DNA of 64,000 nucleotides from Caballeronia sp. dw_276 (GTDB lineage Bacteria > Pseudomonadota > Gammaproteobacteria > Burkholderiales > Burkholderiaceae). The stretch is taken from NCBI RefSeq assembly GCF_018449635.1, contig NZ_JAAVUV010000019.1, positions 25,751 through 89,750 of the forward strand. The letters run 5' to 3'. The first letter of the stretch is position 1. Each line of letters starts with the position of its first letter. A program made the position numbers and the translations under genes. The notes beneath the pieces are model-generated. The model did not search any database and was not told where the DNA came from. It saw only the letters and a program-made list of their open reading frames with translations. Below are positions 17,437 through 26,867 of the stretch, piece after piece.

Positions 17437-20400
17437 ATGACAGATCCTCGCCCGACAGAAGGGCTTCCCAACCTACGAAGCGCCGCGCCTGAAAGCGCCT
17501 CCACCTTAGGATTTCCGGTGGTCGGAATTGGCGCATCGTCGGGCGGCATACAGGCTTTACTTCGCTTGTTTGAAAATATGCCGTGCGACGTGGGTATGGC
17601 GTTCGTAATCGTGCTGCATTTATCCCCGAAGTTCGAGAGCCGCGCTGATGAGATTCTTCAACGCGTAACAAAAATGCGCGTCATGCAGGTCACCGCACCC
17701 ACGGCAATCGAGAAAAACTGCGTCTACCTGATTTCGCCCGTGAGTAATCTATCAATGATCGACGGCTCGCTTCATGTCACGCACGCAGAGCGCCCGCACG
17801 GCCGCCCGGAAGCGATCGACTTGTTTTTTCGCAGTTTGGCGGAAGCTCACGGGATGCGAGCGATTAGCATCGTTCTCTCGGGTACCGGTAGCGACGGAGC
17901 AGTTGGGATCAGCCGTATTAAGGAATGCGCGGGCGTGACCATCGCGCAAAGCCCGGAGGACGCCGAATACGACGAGATGCCACGAAGCGCACTGGCGACC
18001 GGCATGGTGGATATCGTCTTGCCGGTAGTTGATATGCCGCAAAAGTTGATAGAACTCTGGCGCAACGCCAGTGTCATTGCGATTCCAAAGGCCCGGGATG
18101 GACAACCTTCTGGCGTCGCACAAGCGCACAGTGAAGCTGCAGAGAAAGCACTTTCAGGCATTCTCAAAACACTGCAGGCCCGCACCGGACACGATTTTCA
18201 CCACTACAAGCGCGCTACCATTCTGCGACGTATCGAGCGGCGTTTGCAGGTCAACGCAATCGCTGACCTGCCAACGTATCTGCGTTTTCTCGACACGCAA
18301 CGCGACGAAAGCACCGCGTTGCTCAAAGATCTTTTGATTGGGGTCACCAATTTCTTTCGGGATCGCGAAGCATTTGAAGCGCTTGAGCGCGAAGTCGTGC
18401 CGAAGCTACTAACCAGCCGGTCTGTCGAAGAAAAAGTTCGCGCCTGGGTGGTGGGCTGCTCAACGGGTGAAGAAGTCTATTCCCTGGGCATGATACTTAG
18501 CGAAGGCGTTACCGACCCTCAGTTCACGCCAGGCCTACAACTTTTCGCGACCGACATCGATGAAAGAGCGATTCAGTTTGCTCGATCAGCGGCTTACCCG
18601 GAGGCGATACTGACAGACGTGCCGCCGACACGACTTCATCGGTTTTTCGCGAAAACGCGCGGGCGGTATGTGATCGCCAAGGCGTTGCGAGATAAAGTGC
18701 TTTTTGCATCCCACAATATTTTGCGCGATCCGCCGTTCTCGCAGCTTGATCTGATCTCGTGCCGAAACCTTCTGATCTATCTCGATCGAACTGTGCAGCG
18801 CCAAATTTTGCAGACGTTTCACTTTTCCCTACGACCTGGCGGCTACCTGTTCTTGGGCAGCGCGGAGTCGGCTGAGATTGCCGATGACTTGTTTGCATCC
18901 GTGGACAAGAAAAACCGCATCTACCGAGCGAGGGTACTCACAACAAGGCAGTCGATGCGGGCCTTGCCTCCCGTCGTCACGCAGTTTGGTTCGACTGCTC
19001 AATTAAGCGTCGGACCGCCTACCCCCATGCGTACGCGGTCACCGACAACAGGGCTTCATCAACGCGTGCTGGAACATCACGCCCCGCCATATGTAATCGT
19101 CGATCGGGATGCGCAGATCGTTCACATGTCCGATCAGGCGGGTCGTTTCCTCAGATATGTTGGCGGTGAACCGACGCAACACCTACTTACGCTAATCAAC
19201 CCGGATTTACGCGTCGAGTTGCGTGCCGCAATGTTTCAAGCGCTTCGACAGGGGCAGAACGTTGACGTCCGACACGTACGTTTTTCTCGCGGCGAAACCC
19301 ATTCCTATGTCGACATTGCAGTGCGCCCCTACCAAAACAATGCTGACGACATGGATGTTGTGCTCATTACACTCACCGAATCGCAACAGCCGGCTGCGCT
19401 CGCTTCGGCCGATGGCGGCGTAGATTCGCTTGATCCTCTGGTTACGCGACTAGAGGGTGAGTTACACCTGACCAAGGAACAACTCCAGGCCAGCATCGAA
19501 CAGTCGAGTATGTCGAACGAGGAGCTTAAAGCGTCCAATGAAGAGTTGCAGGCGATCGTCGAGGAGATGCGCTCGGCCAGCGAAGAACTTGAGACCGGCA
19601 AGGAAGAGCTTCAGTCCGTCAACGAGGAGCTCACGACAGTCAACGGTGAGTTGTTGTCAAAAGTGGAAGAGACGACCAAGGCGAACGACGATCTCGAAAA
19701 TCTGCTTGCGGGCACTGGGATCGCGACCATATTTCTCGATCGCGACATGCGCATCAAGCGCTACTCGCCATCCGTCGTTTCGCTGTTCAATATCATCGAT
19801 TCAGACATCGGGCGGCCGCTTTCAGACCTGACTCACCACCTCAAATATCCGCAACTCACCGCTGACGCGACAAGCTCCTTCGAGGACCTGAAACTCATTG
19901 AGCGGGAGGTGCAAACAAATGAGGGCCGTTGGCTATTGGCTCGACTGTTGCCATACAGGACCGCTGACGACCGCATTGATGGCGCAGTGCTGACTCTCAT
20001 CGATATTACCGCCCTTCGGCAGGCCCAAAACGAGGCACGCGCAAGCGAGGACCGCTTGAAGTTGGCGGCCCAAGCCACTAACGATTACGCGATTATTGTC
20101 CAAGACCCGGAAGGGGTGATCGTTACGTGGAACCAAGGTGCCGAGCGTGTTTTTGGGTACTCGGCGAGTGAGGCCGTCGGTCAGCCGATCGATCTCATTT
20201 TTATTCCGGACGAGCGGGCTGCGGGCATTCCACTGATGGAGCGGCAGCAGGCCACTGCTGCGGGGCGAGCGGACGATGATCGCTGGCACATGCGTAAGGA
20301 CGGCATGCAAATTTATTGCAGGGGCGTGGTCACGCCAATTGATACCGACAGCTTTAAAGGCTACGCGAAGATCGCGCGTGACGATACCGACAAAAAGGGA

Positions 20401-21582
20401 GCAGAGAATCAGCAGCAGTTGCAACTGACGCTGGAGCGCGCGATTCGTACACAGGCGGAAGAGTCCAACCGGCTTAAAGATGAGTTCTTTGCGGTGTTAT
20501 CGCACGAACTCAAGAATCCTCTCAACCTAATTCACGTCAAAGCTGAACTCTTGACACGGCTGCCCATAGCGAAGGAGATCGTTCCGGTACAGGAAGCGGC
20601 CGAGGCGATTCAGCGATCTGTAATTTCGCAGGCGAAAATTATTGATGATCTACTTGATCTTTCGCGCGTGCGTACGGGCAAGCTAGCCCTGCAGTTCGAA
20701 CCGGTTGATCTCGCAGCCGTACTTCGCGCGGTGGTCGATGCAAGTCTCGAAGATGCGACGTCAAACGGTATTAGTCTGTCGGTATCTGGCATCGACGCCT
20801 CGCTGGTTGTTCAGGCTGATGCAGTGCGTTTTGAACAGATGCTGTGGAACGTAGTGCGTAACGCGCTGAAATTTACGCCACGCGGCGGGCGCGTGGATGT
20901 CTCGCTTTCACGCGAAGATGGGTTTGCCTGCGTCGAAGTCGCTGACACCGGTCGCGGCATCGCTCCGGAATTTCTGCCAAAGGTATTCGATATGTTCAGC
21001 CAGGCCGAAGGCGGGGGACGACGTGACCGGGGCGGACTTGGGATTGGACTGTCCCTGGTCAAGCAATTGGCGGAAATGCACGGTGGCCGTATCGAGGCCG
21101 AATCGGCTGGACTCGGGCTGGGCGCGCAATTTCGGCTGTGGCTACCCGAGCATTTTTACTCGTTTTACGAAAGACGCTCCAGTGAACCGATCGATCCACG
21201 CATATTGAACGGACTGCGGATACTCCTCGTTGATGATGCGTTGGATGGGCTGGAAGCATTTCAGACACTTCTCGAGCTTGAGGGCGCGCAGGTTCATGCG
21301 GTCGACAGTGCCGAGTTGGCCTTGGCGGCCGCCTCAACAAGTGATTTCGATCTTGTCCTATCTGACATTGGGATGCCGACCATGAACGGATACGAACTGA
21401 TTGCGGAGTTGCGCAAAGCTCCTCGCACGGCGCGGTTGCCAGCTGTTGCGCTCACTGGTTTCGGGCGCGAGCAGGACATTGCTCGTGCCATGGACGCGGG
21501 GTTTAACGCACACATTGGCAAGCCGGTGACACTAAACGCTTTGCTGGACGCGATCGGGCGGAGTCTGCCGCGAAATACATGA
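17437..21582 (+). CDS. CheB-CheR-PAS-histidine kinase-receiver hybrid signalling protein
   Basis: A cytoplasmic sensor of 1381 residues from ATG 17437 (MTDPRPTEGL); an in-frame start at 17287 is possible. Domains in order: CheB methylesterase at about 27-203 (GASSGG Ser, LHLSP His, SGTGSDG Asp); CheR N-terminal and SAM-binding methyltransferase at about 240-498 (VVGCSTGEEVYSLG); PAS from about 548; a coiled coil at about 675-755 rich in NEEL repeats; two further PAS segments at about 758-988; HisKA with His1023 (LSHELKNPL); HATPase at about 1125-1238; and a receiver with Asp1310 (LVLSDIGMP). No transmembrane segment or chemoreceptor gene is nearby. It probably signals stress or environment to a separate regulator. 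A stand-alone CheB gene converges on it. Confidence 0.93.
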   Translation: MTDPRPTEGLPNLRSAAPESASTLGFPVVGIGASSGGIQALLRLFENMPCDVGMAFVIVLHLSPKFESRADEILQRVTKMRVMQVTAPTAIEKNCVYLISPVSNLSMIDGSLHVTHAERPHGRPEAIDLFFRSLAEAHGMRAISIVLSGTGSDGAVGISRIKECAGVTIAQSPEDAEYDEMPRSALATGMVDIVLPVVDMPQKLIELWRNASVIAIPKARDGQPSGVAQAHSEAAEKALSGILKTLQARTGHDFHHYKRATILRRIERRLQVNAIADLPTYLRFLDTQRDESTALLKDLLIGVTNFFRDREAFEALEREVVPKLLTSRSVEEKVRAWVVGCSTGEEVYSLGMILSEGVTDPQFTPGLQLFATDIDERAIQFARSAAYPEAILTDVPPTRLHRFFAKTRGRYVIAKALRDKVLFASHNILRDPPFSQLDLISCRNLLIYLDRTVQRQILQTFHFSLRPGGYLFLGSAESAEIADDLFASVDKKNRIYRARVLTTRQSMRALPPVVTQFGSTAQLSVGPPTPMRTRSPTTGLHQRVLEHHAPPYVIVDRDAQIVHMSDQAGRFLRYVGGEPTQHLLTLINPDLRVELRAAMFQALRQGQNVDVRHVRFSRGETHSYVDIAVRPYQNNADDMDVVLITLTESQQPAALASADGGVDSLDPLVTRLEGELHLTKEQLQASIEQSSMSNEELKASNEELQAIVEEMRSASEELETGKEELQSVNEELTTVNGELLSKVEETTKANDDLENLLAGTGIATIFLDRDMRIKRYSPSVVSLFNIIDSDIGRPLSDLTHHLKYPQLTADATSSFEDLKLIEREVQTNEGRWLLARLLPYRTADDRIDGAVLTLIDITALRQAQNEARASEDRLKLAAQATNDYAIIVQDPEGVIVTWNQGAERVFGYSASEAVGQPIDLIFIPDERAAGIPLMERQQATAAGRADDDRWHMRKDGMQIYCRGVVTPIDTDSFKGYAKIARDDTDKKGAENQQQLQLTLERAIRTQAEESNRLKDEFFAVLSHELKNPLNLIHVKAELLTRLPIAKEIVPVQEAAEAIQRSVISQAKIIDDLLDLSRVRTGKLALQFEPVDLAAVLRAVVDASLEDATSNGISLSVSGIDASLVVQADAVRFEQMLWNVVRNALKFTPRGGRVDVSLSREDGFACVEVADTGRGIAPEFLPKVFDMFSQAEGGGRRDRGGLGIGLSLVKQLAEMHGGRIEAESAGLGLGAQFRLWLPEHFYSFYERRSSEPIDPRILNGLRILLVDDALDGLEAFQTLLELEGAQVHAVDSAELALAAASTSDFDLVLSDIGMPTMNGYELIAELRKAPRTARLPAVALTGFGREQDIARAMDAGFNAHIGKPVTLNALLDAIGRSLPRNT

Positions 21583-21638
21583 CATTTGTCGGTCTTTGCC
21601 GTCAGCGTCAGCTAGCGTTCCAAGGCGACGCTTCACGG

Positions 21639-22292
21639 TCACATCACTTTCGCATTGATTTCCCGGGCGATCCCGTTGGCCGATACATCTGCAATTTGTG
21701 GCCTGGACCCGATACGCGCGATGGCGTGCTCGAGCGCTGCGGCGATCGCTAAGCCGTTTCCAATGAAGTCGATCGAGCCATCAAAGTCGATGGCATTTTG
21801 CTGCATTCCAATTGGTTTGTGGGCAGGATCGAGCACCATCGTCAGACCCCCGACTGCATGAATGGCGGCCAACCCGCGCGACCCGTCATCGAGTGCTCCA
21901 GAAAGAACAATCCCGACGGACCGCCTTCCGGCATGAAGAGCAATCGATTCGAACAGCGTGTCCACTGTTCGATTCCTCAGGCGATTGTCAATACCCTCAA
22001 CGAGCAACGCTCGACCGTCGGCGGACAGTGTAAGTGCCTGATCCGGCTCCCCGATGTAACACACATCCTGCAAAAGTAACTGCCCATTAACTGCCACGAT
22101 CACTGGCAGCGCTGCACCGCGACTCAGGATCTCCTGCAAATGGCTAACTGCATCACTAGAGCGATGCAGGACGACCATGACGATCGCCTGGAGGTTATCG
22201 GGCCACGCGCCGAGAAGGTCGACGATGTCGTTCAGCCCCTCCGAACCGGAGGCGCCTATTGCAACGACATATGGCAGGTTATTTGTTTCCAT
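21639..22292 (-). CDS. Stand-alone CheB-type methylesterase domain protein
   Basis: A 217-residue protein from METNNLPYVVAIGASGSEG; the ATG at 22331 adds 13 unlikely residues. It contains only the CheB catalytic domain, with the nucleophile region GASGSEG, the His in VVLHRSS and the Asp in SGALDDGSRG, and no receiver domain. Such single-domain CheB proteins commonly accompany CheB-CheR-kinase fusions like the convergent gene 57 bases away. The substrate is probably not a classical chemoreceptor, since none is present. Confidence 0.88.
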   Translation of the reverse strand: METNNLPYVVAIGASGSEGLNDIVDLLGAWPDNLQAIVMVVLHRSSDAVSHLQEILSRGAALPVIVAVNGQLLLQDVCYIGEPDQALTLSADGRALLVEGIDNRLRNRTVDTLFESIALHAGRRSVGIVLSGALDDGSRGLAAIHAVGGLTMVLDPAHKPIGMQQNAIDFDGSIDFIGNGLAIAAALEHAIARIGSRPQIADVSANGIAREINAKVM

Positions 22293-22562
22293 CTGCCTAT
22301 CATAGGGCAGTCTCGCCCTCAACAGGCGCACTCATGCCCCTTGGATAACGGGCGTTAGGGGGCTTCGGATCGTGACACTCGCTGAGGCTTCGCGATGCTT
22401 GAGGTCGCTCGGCCATACCCCAGTTGAATAGCGTCGGATGATCTCCGTGGTGTCAGTGCGCTCCTCGCGCGAGCGCGCGCTGCGGACCGAATGGCTGCTC
22501 CGTGGAAAATCGGCCGTCGCTTATGGGTCGGGTCTCGCCCTAAGACAGTCGGCGCACACTAA

Positions 22563-22586
22563 CTCTCCCTTCACCTGAAAGGAGAG
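22563..22586 (+). promoter_or_regulatory. Hairpin enclosing the recombinase ribosome-binding site
   Basis: CTCTCC at 22563-22568 pairs with the Shine-Dalgarno GGAGAG at 22581-22586, with additional pairing inside (CTT against AAA with one mismatch). The ATG is six bases downstream. It could lower translation of the recombinase. Confidence 0.35.
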
Positions 22587-22591
22587 TCGTC

Positions 22592-23218
22592 ATGGAAGCA
22601 AATGCCAGCAACGCCCCGACGCGCGTCCCGTGGAATAAGGACAAGCTTACTGGGCAGAAGGCGCCGCTGAAGCTGAAGGAAATTTGGGCCATTCGGATTC
22701 GGCTGCAACTGGGAGCGAAGACCCGTGATCTTGCGATGTTCAATCTCGCAATCGACAGCAAGTTGCGGGCATGCGATCTGACCAAGTTGCGCGTGCGTGA
22801 TGTCTGCTTGGGCAACCGGGTGGCGCCACGGGCTACAGTCATGCAGCAAAAAACTCAGCGACCGGTGCAATTTGAAATCACCGAGCAGACCCGCGACAGC
22901 GTGGAAAGTTGGATCAAAACGGCAGCCCTGTGCCCATCCGATTTTCTGTTTCCGGGCCGCATCCATGCTTCGCCGCATCTTTCGACTCGTCAGTACGCGC
23001 GCATCGTCCATCGATGGATCAAATCGATCGGGCTTGACGACACGGCCTACGGGACGCACACGATGCGTCGCACAAAAGCGTCGTTGATTTACCGACGTAC
23101 GAAAAATCTGAGGGCCGTTCAGCTGCTGCTTGGTCATACGAAGCTGGAAAGTACCGTCCGATATCTCGGCATCGAGGTTGACGACGCGCTCGAGATGGCC
23201 GAGCAGACCGACGTTTAA
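22592..23218 (+). CDS. Short tyrosine recombinase/integrase (catalytic domain only)
   Basis: A 208-residue tyrosine recombinase with AAAGGAGAG before the ATG. The catalytic set is visible: Arg59 (LRACDLTKLRVRD), Lys87, His156-x-x-Arg159 (THTMRRTKAS), His182 (LLLGHTKLEST) and the Tyr191 nucleophile (VRYLGIEV). The N-terminal SAM-like core-binding domain of XerC/D is absent, replaced by about 25 residues. Small recombinases of this type recur in Burkholderiales plasmids and islands, but their sites are unknown. No attachment repeats are obvious next to it. It may act in dimer resolution or local rearrangement. Confidence 0.88.
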   Translation: MEANASNAPTRVPWNKDKLTGQKAPLKLKEIWAIRIRLQLGAKTRDLAMFNLAIDSKLRACDLTKLRVRDVCLGNRVAPRATVMQQKTQRPVQFEITEQTRDSVESWIKTAALCPSDFLFPGRIHASPHLSTRQYARIVHRWIKSIGLDDTAYGTHTMRRTKASLIYRRTKNLRAVQLLLGHTKLESTVRYLGIEVDDALEMAEQTDV

Positions 23219-24023
23219 CGACGGGAGGCCGGTCGGCAATTGGACGCTGACCGGCCATTTCCGGACCTTGAACCTGCGTTTGATGCAGACATCCGAGCGT
23301 CCCCTATACAGCGAATTGCTGACCGTGGCACTCTTGACAGTTTTTCGAAGGGCTTGCTGCGTCGGTGCTCACGCTTTAACCCCAACCACTCCCTCGCTTT
23401 ATCGCAATATATTCATCCAACGTTGAGGCGAACTCGCCCGTCTGGCGACTTCTGCAAGCCAGGTCAGTCGAATCACCTTACTGCTGGCATCGCTAACCCA
23501 AACCTTATTTGGGGCGACGCGATTGGACCGCACTTGAAGTCGCTTCGGTTGCGAACAGGTCGCCAAGCCCATCCAGGCAGTGAGATATCCCGCAAGCGGC
23601 AAACAAGGTGTCGTCTCAAGCTTGGTGATTAACCCTGGCTCCGTCACGGCGAGTAACCGATCCCTTCGCCAAGGAAGCTCAAGCAACGAGTTGCGCAGTG
23701 GCCTAAGGTTCGACCGCGACGAGGCATGTGCAATATCGGTTGCGGTCAATCTGTTGCTCACACGTTAGCTGGTCGCTGGTCTACCAATTCCTCTGGGCCA
23801 ACAGGATGTGACGAGCGCCAATTAGGAGCGGGACCCGAACATCCTGCATCTCCCGTAAAGACGGCCTACCAAGCACTGCCTGCTATTCGGCAGGCGTTCT
23901 GATCGTCCGATTTGAATTGGTGAGATTGCAACTGTAACGGGCCGCGCCAAAGAAGTGCAAATCACCCGCAATTGCACCAATTTGCTCGGAATAGCACCAC
24001 ATGCGGATATTTTCGTCGTTACT
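23219..24023. other. Intergenic region between the recombinase and the amino acid transporter
   Basis: No convincing gene. A minus-strand ORF at 23399-23761 contains a short stretch (NRVAPNKVWVSD) faintly like IS3-family transposases, but the rest does not match. The last 150 bases before the transporter are AT-rich and carry regulatory motifs listed separately. Confidence 0.4.
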
Positions 24024-24051
24024 TTCGAATATTTATACGAAACTTTATGCG
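24024..24051 (+). promoter_or_regulatory. Composite motif shared with the potA/GntR promoter region
   Basis: TTCGAA, eight bases, then CGAAACTTTATGCG. The same composite with identical spacing and one base change occurs at 35933-35960 between potA and the GntR regulator. It lies about 140 bases upstream of the ABC substrate-binding gene. Probable operator of a shared regulator. Confidence 0.5.
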
Positions 24052-24078
24052 AAACATAGCGATTTAGATCGGCGCTTA

Positions 24079-24098
24079 ATTTTTATAGCTATAAAAAT
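24079..24098. promoter_or_regulatory. Perfect 20-base palindrome upstream of the ABC operon
   Basis: ATTTTTATAG followed by its exact reverse complement CTATAAAAAT, about 95 bases before the substrate-binding protein start codon. A dimeric regulator site is likely; it also contains TATA-rich sequence that could be part of a promoter. Confidence 0.4.
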
Positions 24099-24191
24099 CA
24101 GATGCCTACGTTAATATTCACCCCCGCATGGCATACCTCTTGCACTGCTCTCGCGAAATCAATTCGATGGCAACTGGAAGAGGAAATTTCG

Positions 24192-25130
24192 ATGAGCTGT
24201 CCAATGGCAACGGCGAGAGCACTCGTCGTGGGTGCGTTTTTCTCCCTCGCGGCGCTGGCCGGTTCGACATCCGTTTCTGCAAATGAAACGGGACCCGCCA
24301 CATCTGAAATCGACATCACAAAACTTCCGGGTGTTGTCCCCACACCCGGGCTGGCGAACGCGCTACCGGCGGCGATCAAGGCTTCAGGAGTCTTGCGAGT
24401 AGCGACTGATCTCACACCGCCCATCAGTTTCCATTCCGAAGAAGGCAAACTGATCGGCATTGATGCGGATATAGCTGCTGCACTAGGCATCATCCTTCAA
24501 GTCAATGTGCAGATGACGGATGTCGGCGCAGGCGCTGCCATCGTGCCTTCCATTCTTTCCCGTCGCTTTGACATGACGCTCTCTGGTATTAACGACGATC
24601 CGGAGTTGGAAAAGCATCTCGACGTGGTCGACTATATGTACGACGCGACGACCATCATGACGATTAGCGGCAATCCACTCGGTATCACGAGTATGGACAA
24701 CCTCTGCGGGAAAGTGGTCGCTGTCCCCGTCGGGACATTCCAGGAGCGGCTGGTCGAAGGGGCGTCGAAACGATGCTCCACCCCGATCAGCATCATGGCA
24801 ATTCCCAAAATGCCGGATGTCCTTCAGGCGGTACGCACCGGCCGCGCGAATGCGACTGTCAATGGTTATGCGACGAGCGTCTACACGACGCAGCACCAGA
24901 CGGGTAATGGCAAAGGACTTCAGGCGCTACCGGACGTTCGCCTCGCCGTCGGCTATCTCGGCATCCTGATTGCCAAAGACAATACGCAGCTCCGCGACAC
25001 AGTCATCGCTGCCTTACAACAGATGCTGAAAAGCGGGGCGTACGATGCCATATTAAGGAAATGGGGCCTTGCACCGCTTGCAGTGAACACCGTCAAACTG
25101 AATGGCGCGCAGAACATTTCGGTGAACTGA
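24192..25130 (+). CDS. Polar amino acid-type ABC transporter, periplasmic binding protein
   Basis: A 312-residue family 3 solute-binding protein from ATG 24192 (MSCPMATARALVVGAFF), preceded by AGAGGAAA; an upstream ATG at 24102 has no such signal. Residues 1-30 form a signal peptide ending near SVSANE. The opening LRVATDLTPPISFHSEEGKLIGIDADIAAALG is characteristic of His/Gln/Arg-type binding proteins, in the periplasm. It heads an operon with one permease, one ATPase and a TIM-barrel isomerase-like gene. The ligand is not determined; the enzyme neighbour suggests an amino-acid or sugar-amino compound. Confidence 0.9.
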   Translation: MSCPMATARALVVGAFFSLAALAGSTSVSANETGPATSEIDITKLPGVVPTPGLANALPAAIKASGVLRVATDLTPPISFHSEEGKLIGIDADIAAALGIILQVNVQMTDVGAGAAIVPSILSRRFDMTLSGINDDPELEKHLDVVDYMYDATTIMTISGNPLGITSMDNLCGKVVAVPVGTFQERLVEGASKRCSTPISIMAIPKMPDVLQAVRTGRANATVNGYATSVYTTQHQTGNGKGLQALPDVRLAVGYLGILIAKDNTQLRDTVIAALQQMLKSGAYDAILRKWGLAPLAVNTVKLNGAQNISVN

Positions 25131-25133
25131 GCC

Positions 25134-26006
25134 ATGTCACGAGCCATTTTTCAAACCGCCGGCGCAACATCGACGCCAATCATCGCCAAGCCGATCCAAT
25201 GGGGACAAACAGCCATTGGCGCCGCGGCAATTCTCATTCTCTTTTCCGTTGCTCTGGTTGTGGGCAGAAGTCAGAGCATTCAGTGGCCACAAATCGGCCG
25301 CTATCTCTTCCACCCAACCATTCTCCGTGGCGTCCTGTTGACGCTCGAATTGACTGCCGCTGCGATGCTATTCGGAATCGCCGTCGGATGTGCCGTTGCA
25401 ATCATGGCGATCAGCAGGAACCTCGTTCTCAAAGTTCTGTCGGCCGCTTTCGTCTGGTTATTCCGTGGCGTGCCTCTCATCGTCCAGATCTTTTTCTGGT
25501 TCAACATTGCGCTTTTCATTCCGCAGTTGAGGTTTGGCACCGCCACGATCTCCATCAACGAAATCATCACGCCTTCACTAGCTGGTTTTCTGGCGCTTGC
25601 GCTTCATGAAGCGGCGAATATGGCGGAGATCATTCGGGGCGGACTGCTCTCAGTCGATCAAGGTCAACAAGACGCTGGCCGCTCACTCGGATTCACAGGA
25701 AGTCAAACGCTACGCGTAATCGTATTGCCCCAGGCCGCCCGGGTCATTATTCCGCCGACTGGAAATCAGGCCATCGGCATGCTGAAAGCAAGCGCGATCG
25801 TCTCGGTGATAGGCATGGAGGATCTGCTGACGCAGGCACAGCACATCTACGCACAAAATTTCCTCGTCATCGAATTGCTGATCGTTGCCTCGATCTGGTA
25901 TCTCGCCGTCACGACACTGGCATCCCTTGGTCAATACTTCATTGAGCGGCGCCTCGTACGGCATGCCCGCTCCTCCAACAAATCTGTCGAGCGGAGTGGA
26001 GAATGA
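25134..26006 (+). CDS. Polar amino acid-type ABC transporter permease
   Basis: A 290-residue HisM/GlnP-type inner-membrane permease with about five to six transmembrane segments. The ATPase-coupling loop (EIIRGGLLSVDQGQQDAGRSLGFTGSQTLRVIVLPQA) is intact. It starts three bases after the binding-protein stop and overlaps the ATPase gene by four bases, giving tight translational coupling. Only one permease gene is present, so the channel is probably a homodimer. Confidence 0.92.
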   Translation: MSRAIFQTAGATSTPIIAKPIQWGQTAIGAAAILILFSVALVVGRSQSIQWPQIGRYLFHPTILRGVLLTLELTAAAMLFGIAVGCAVAIMAISRNLVLKVLSAAFVWLFRGVPLIVQIFFWFNIALFIPQLRFGTATISINEIITPSLAGFLALALHEAANMAEIIRGGLLSVDQGQQDAGRSLGFTGSQTLRVIVLPQAARVIIPPTGNQAIGMLKASAIVSVIGMEDLLTQAQHIYAQNFLVIELLIVASIWYLAVTTLASLGQYFIERRLVRHARSSNKSVERSGE

Positions 26007-26782
26007 GCGTGTCTCGGGACAATATCCCTATGCTGGTCGCGCAATCGGTGACAAAAAGCTTTGGGAAGACCTCCGTTCTGCGAGGGATCGATCTGACTGT
26101 TCCACAGGGGAAAGTGTTTTGCCTAATCGGAACGTCGGGCTCGGGCAAGTCGACCTTCTTAAGGTGCATCAATCACCTGGAAACCATCGATGGTGGCCGG
26201 CTACTGGTCGATAATCACTACGTCGGTTACGCTGAACGGAACAGCAAGCTGTACGCGTTGAAGCCAAAAGCGCTCGCCGCCCAGCGCGAGCATATCGGCA
26301 TGGTCTTCCAGCGCTTCAACCTTTTTCCGCACCTTAGCGTGCTAAAGAACATCACGGCCGCGCCTCTACTGCATCGACGATGCAGCAAATCCGAGGCCAA
26401 TGAACTCGCCTATTCACTACTCGAGACAGTGGGCTTGCGACACAAGGCCAATGCATTTCCATCGGAATTATCAGGTGGCCAGCAACAGCGGGTCGCTATT
26501 GCACGCACCCTCGCGATGCAACCGAAGCTTCTACTGTTTGACGAGCCCACCTCGGCTCTGGATCCCGAGCTGACCGGCGAGGTCTTGTCAGTCATGCACG
26601 ACCTGGCATCGGAGGGGCGCACGATGATCATCGTGACCCATGAAATTGCCTTTGCCCGCGATGTCGCGGACACGCTTGTTTTCATGGACAACGGGAAGGT
26701 GGTCGAAACCGGGCCACCGGACCAGCTTTTGACTTCTCCGGTCCATGAGCGGACCGAGACTTTCCTTGCCAAGTATCGCTAG
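26003..26782 (+). CDS. Polar amino acid-type ABC transporter ATPase
   Basis: A 259-residue GlnQ/HisP-type ATPase with Walker A GTSGSGKST, Q-loop VFQRFNLFPH, signature LSGGQQQRVAIAR, Walker B LLLFDEPTSALD and the switch histidine in IIVTHE. A short insertion (GYAERNSKLYALKPKA) resembles HisP-like subunits. It is cytoplasmic, coupled to the preceding permease by a four-base overlap. Confidence 0.94.
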   Translation: MSVSRDNIPMLVAQSVTKSFGKTSVLRGIDLTVPQGKVFCLIGTSGSGKSTFLRCINHLETIDGGRLLVDNHYVGYAERNSKLYALKPKALAAQREHIGMVFQRFNLFPHLSVLKNITAAPLLHRRCSKSEANELAYSLLETVGLRHKANAFPSELSGGQQQRVAIARTLAMQPKLLLFDEPTSALDPELTGEVLSVMHDLASEGRTMIIVTHEIAFARDVADTLVFMDNGKVVETGPPDQLLTSPVHERTETFLAKYR

Positions 26783-26867
26783 CCTCTGCGGTAGCCCTAA
26801 AACGGCGCCCGTGGAATCACCATTGTCAGAGCGCGACCGAAGCGCTTTGATCAGAACAGGATCCTTT

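Noticed and set aside
23399..23761. Possible IS3-type transposase remnant on the minus strand
   Set aside because: Only a short stretch (APNKVWVSD) resembles the family; flanking residues, terminal repeats and the DDE residues are missing, so the similarity may be chance.
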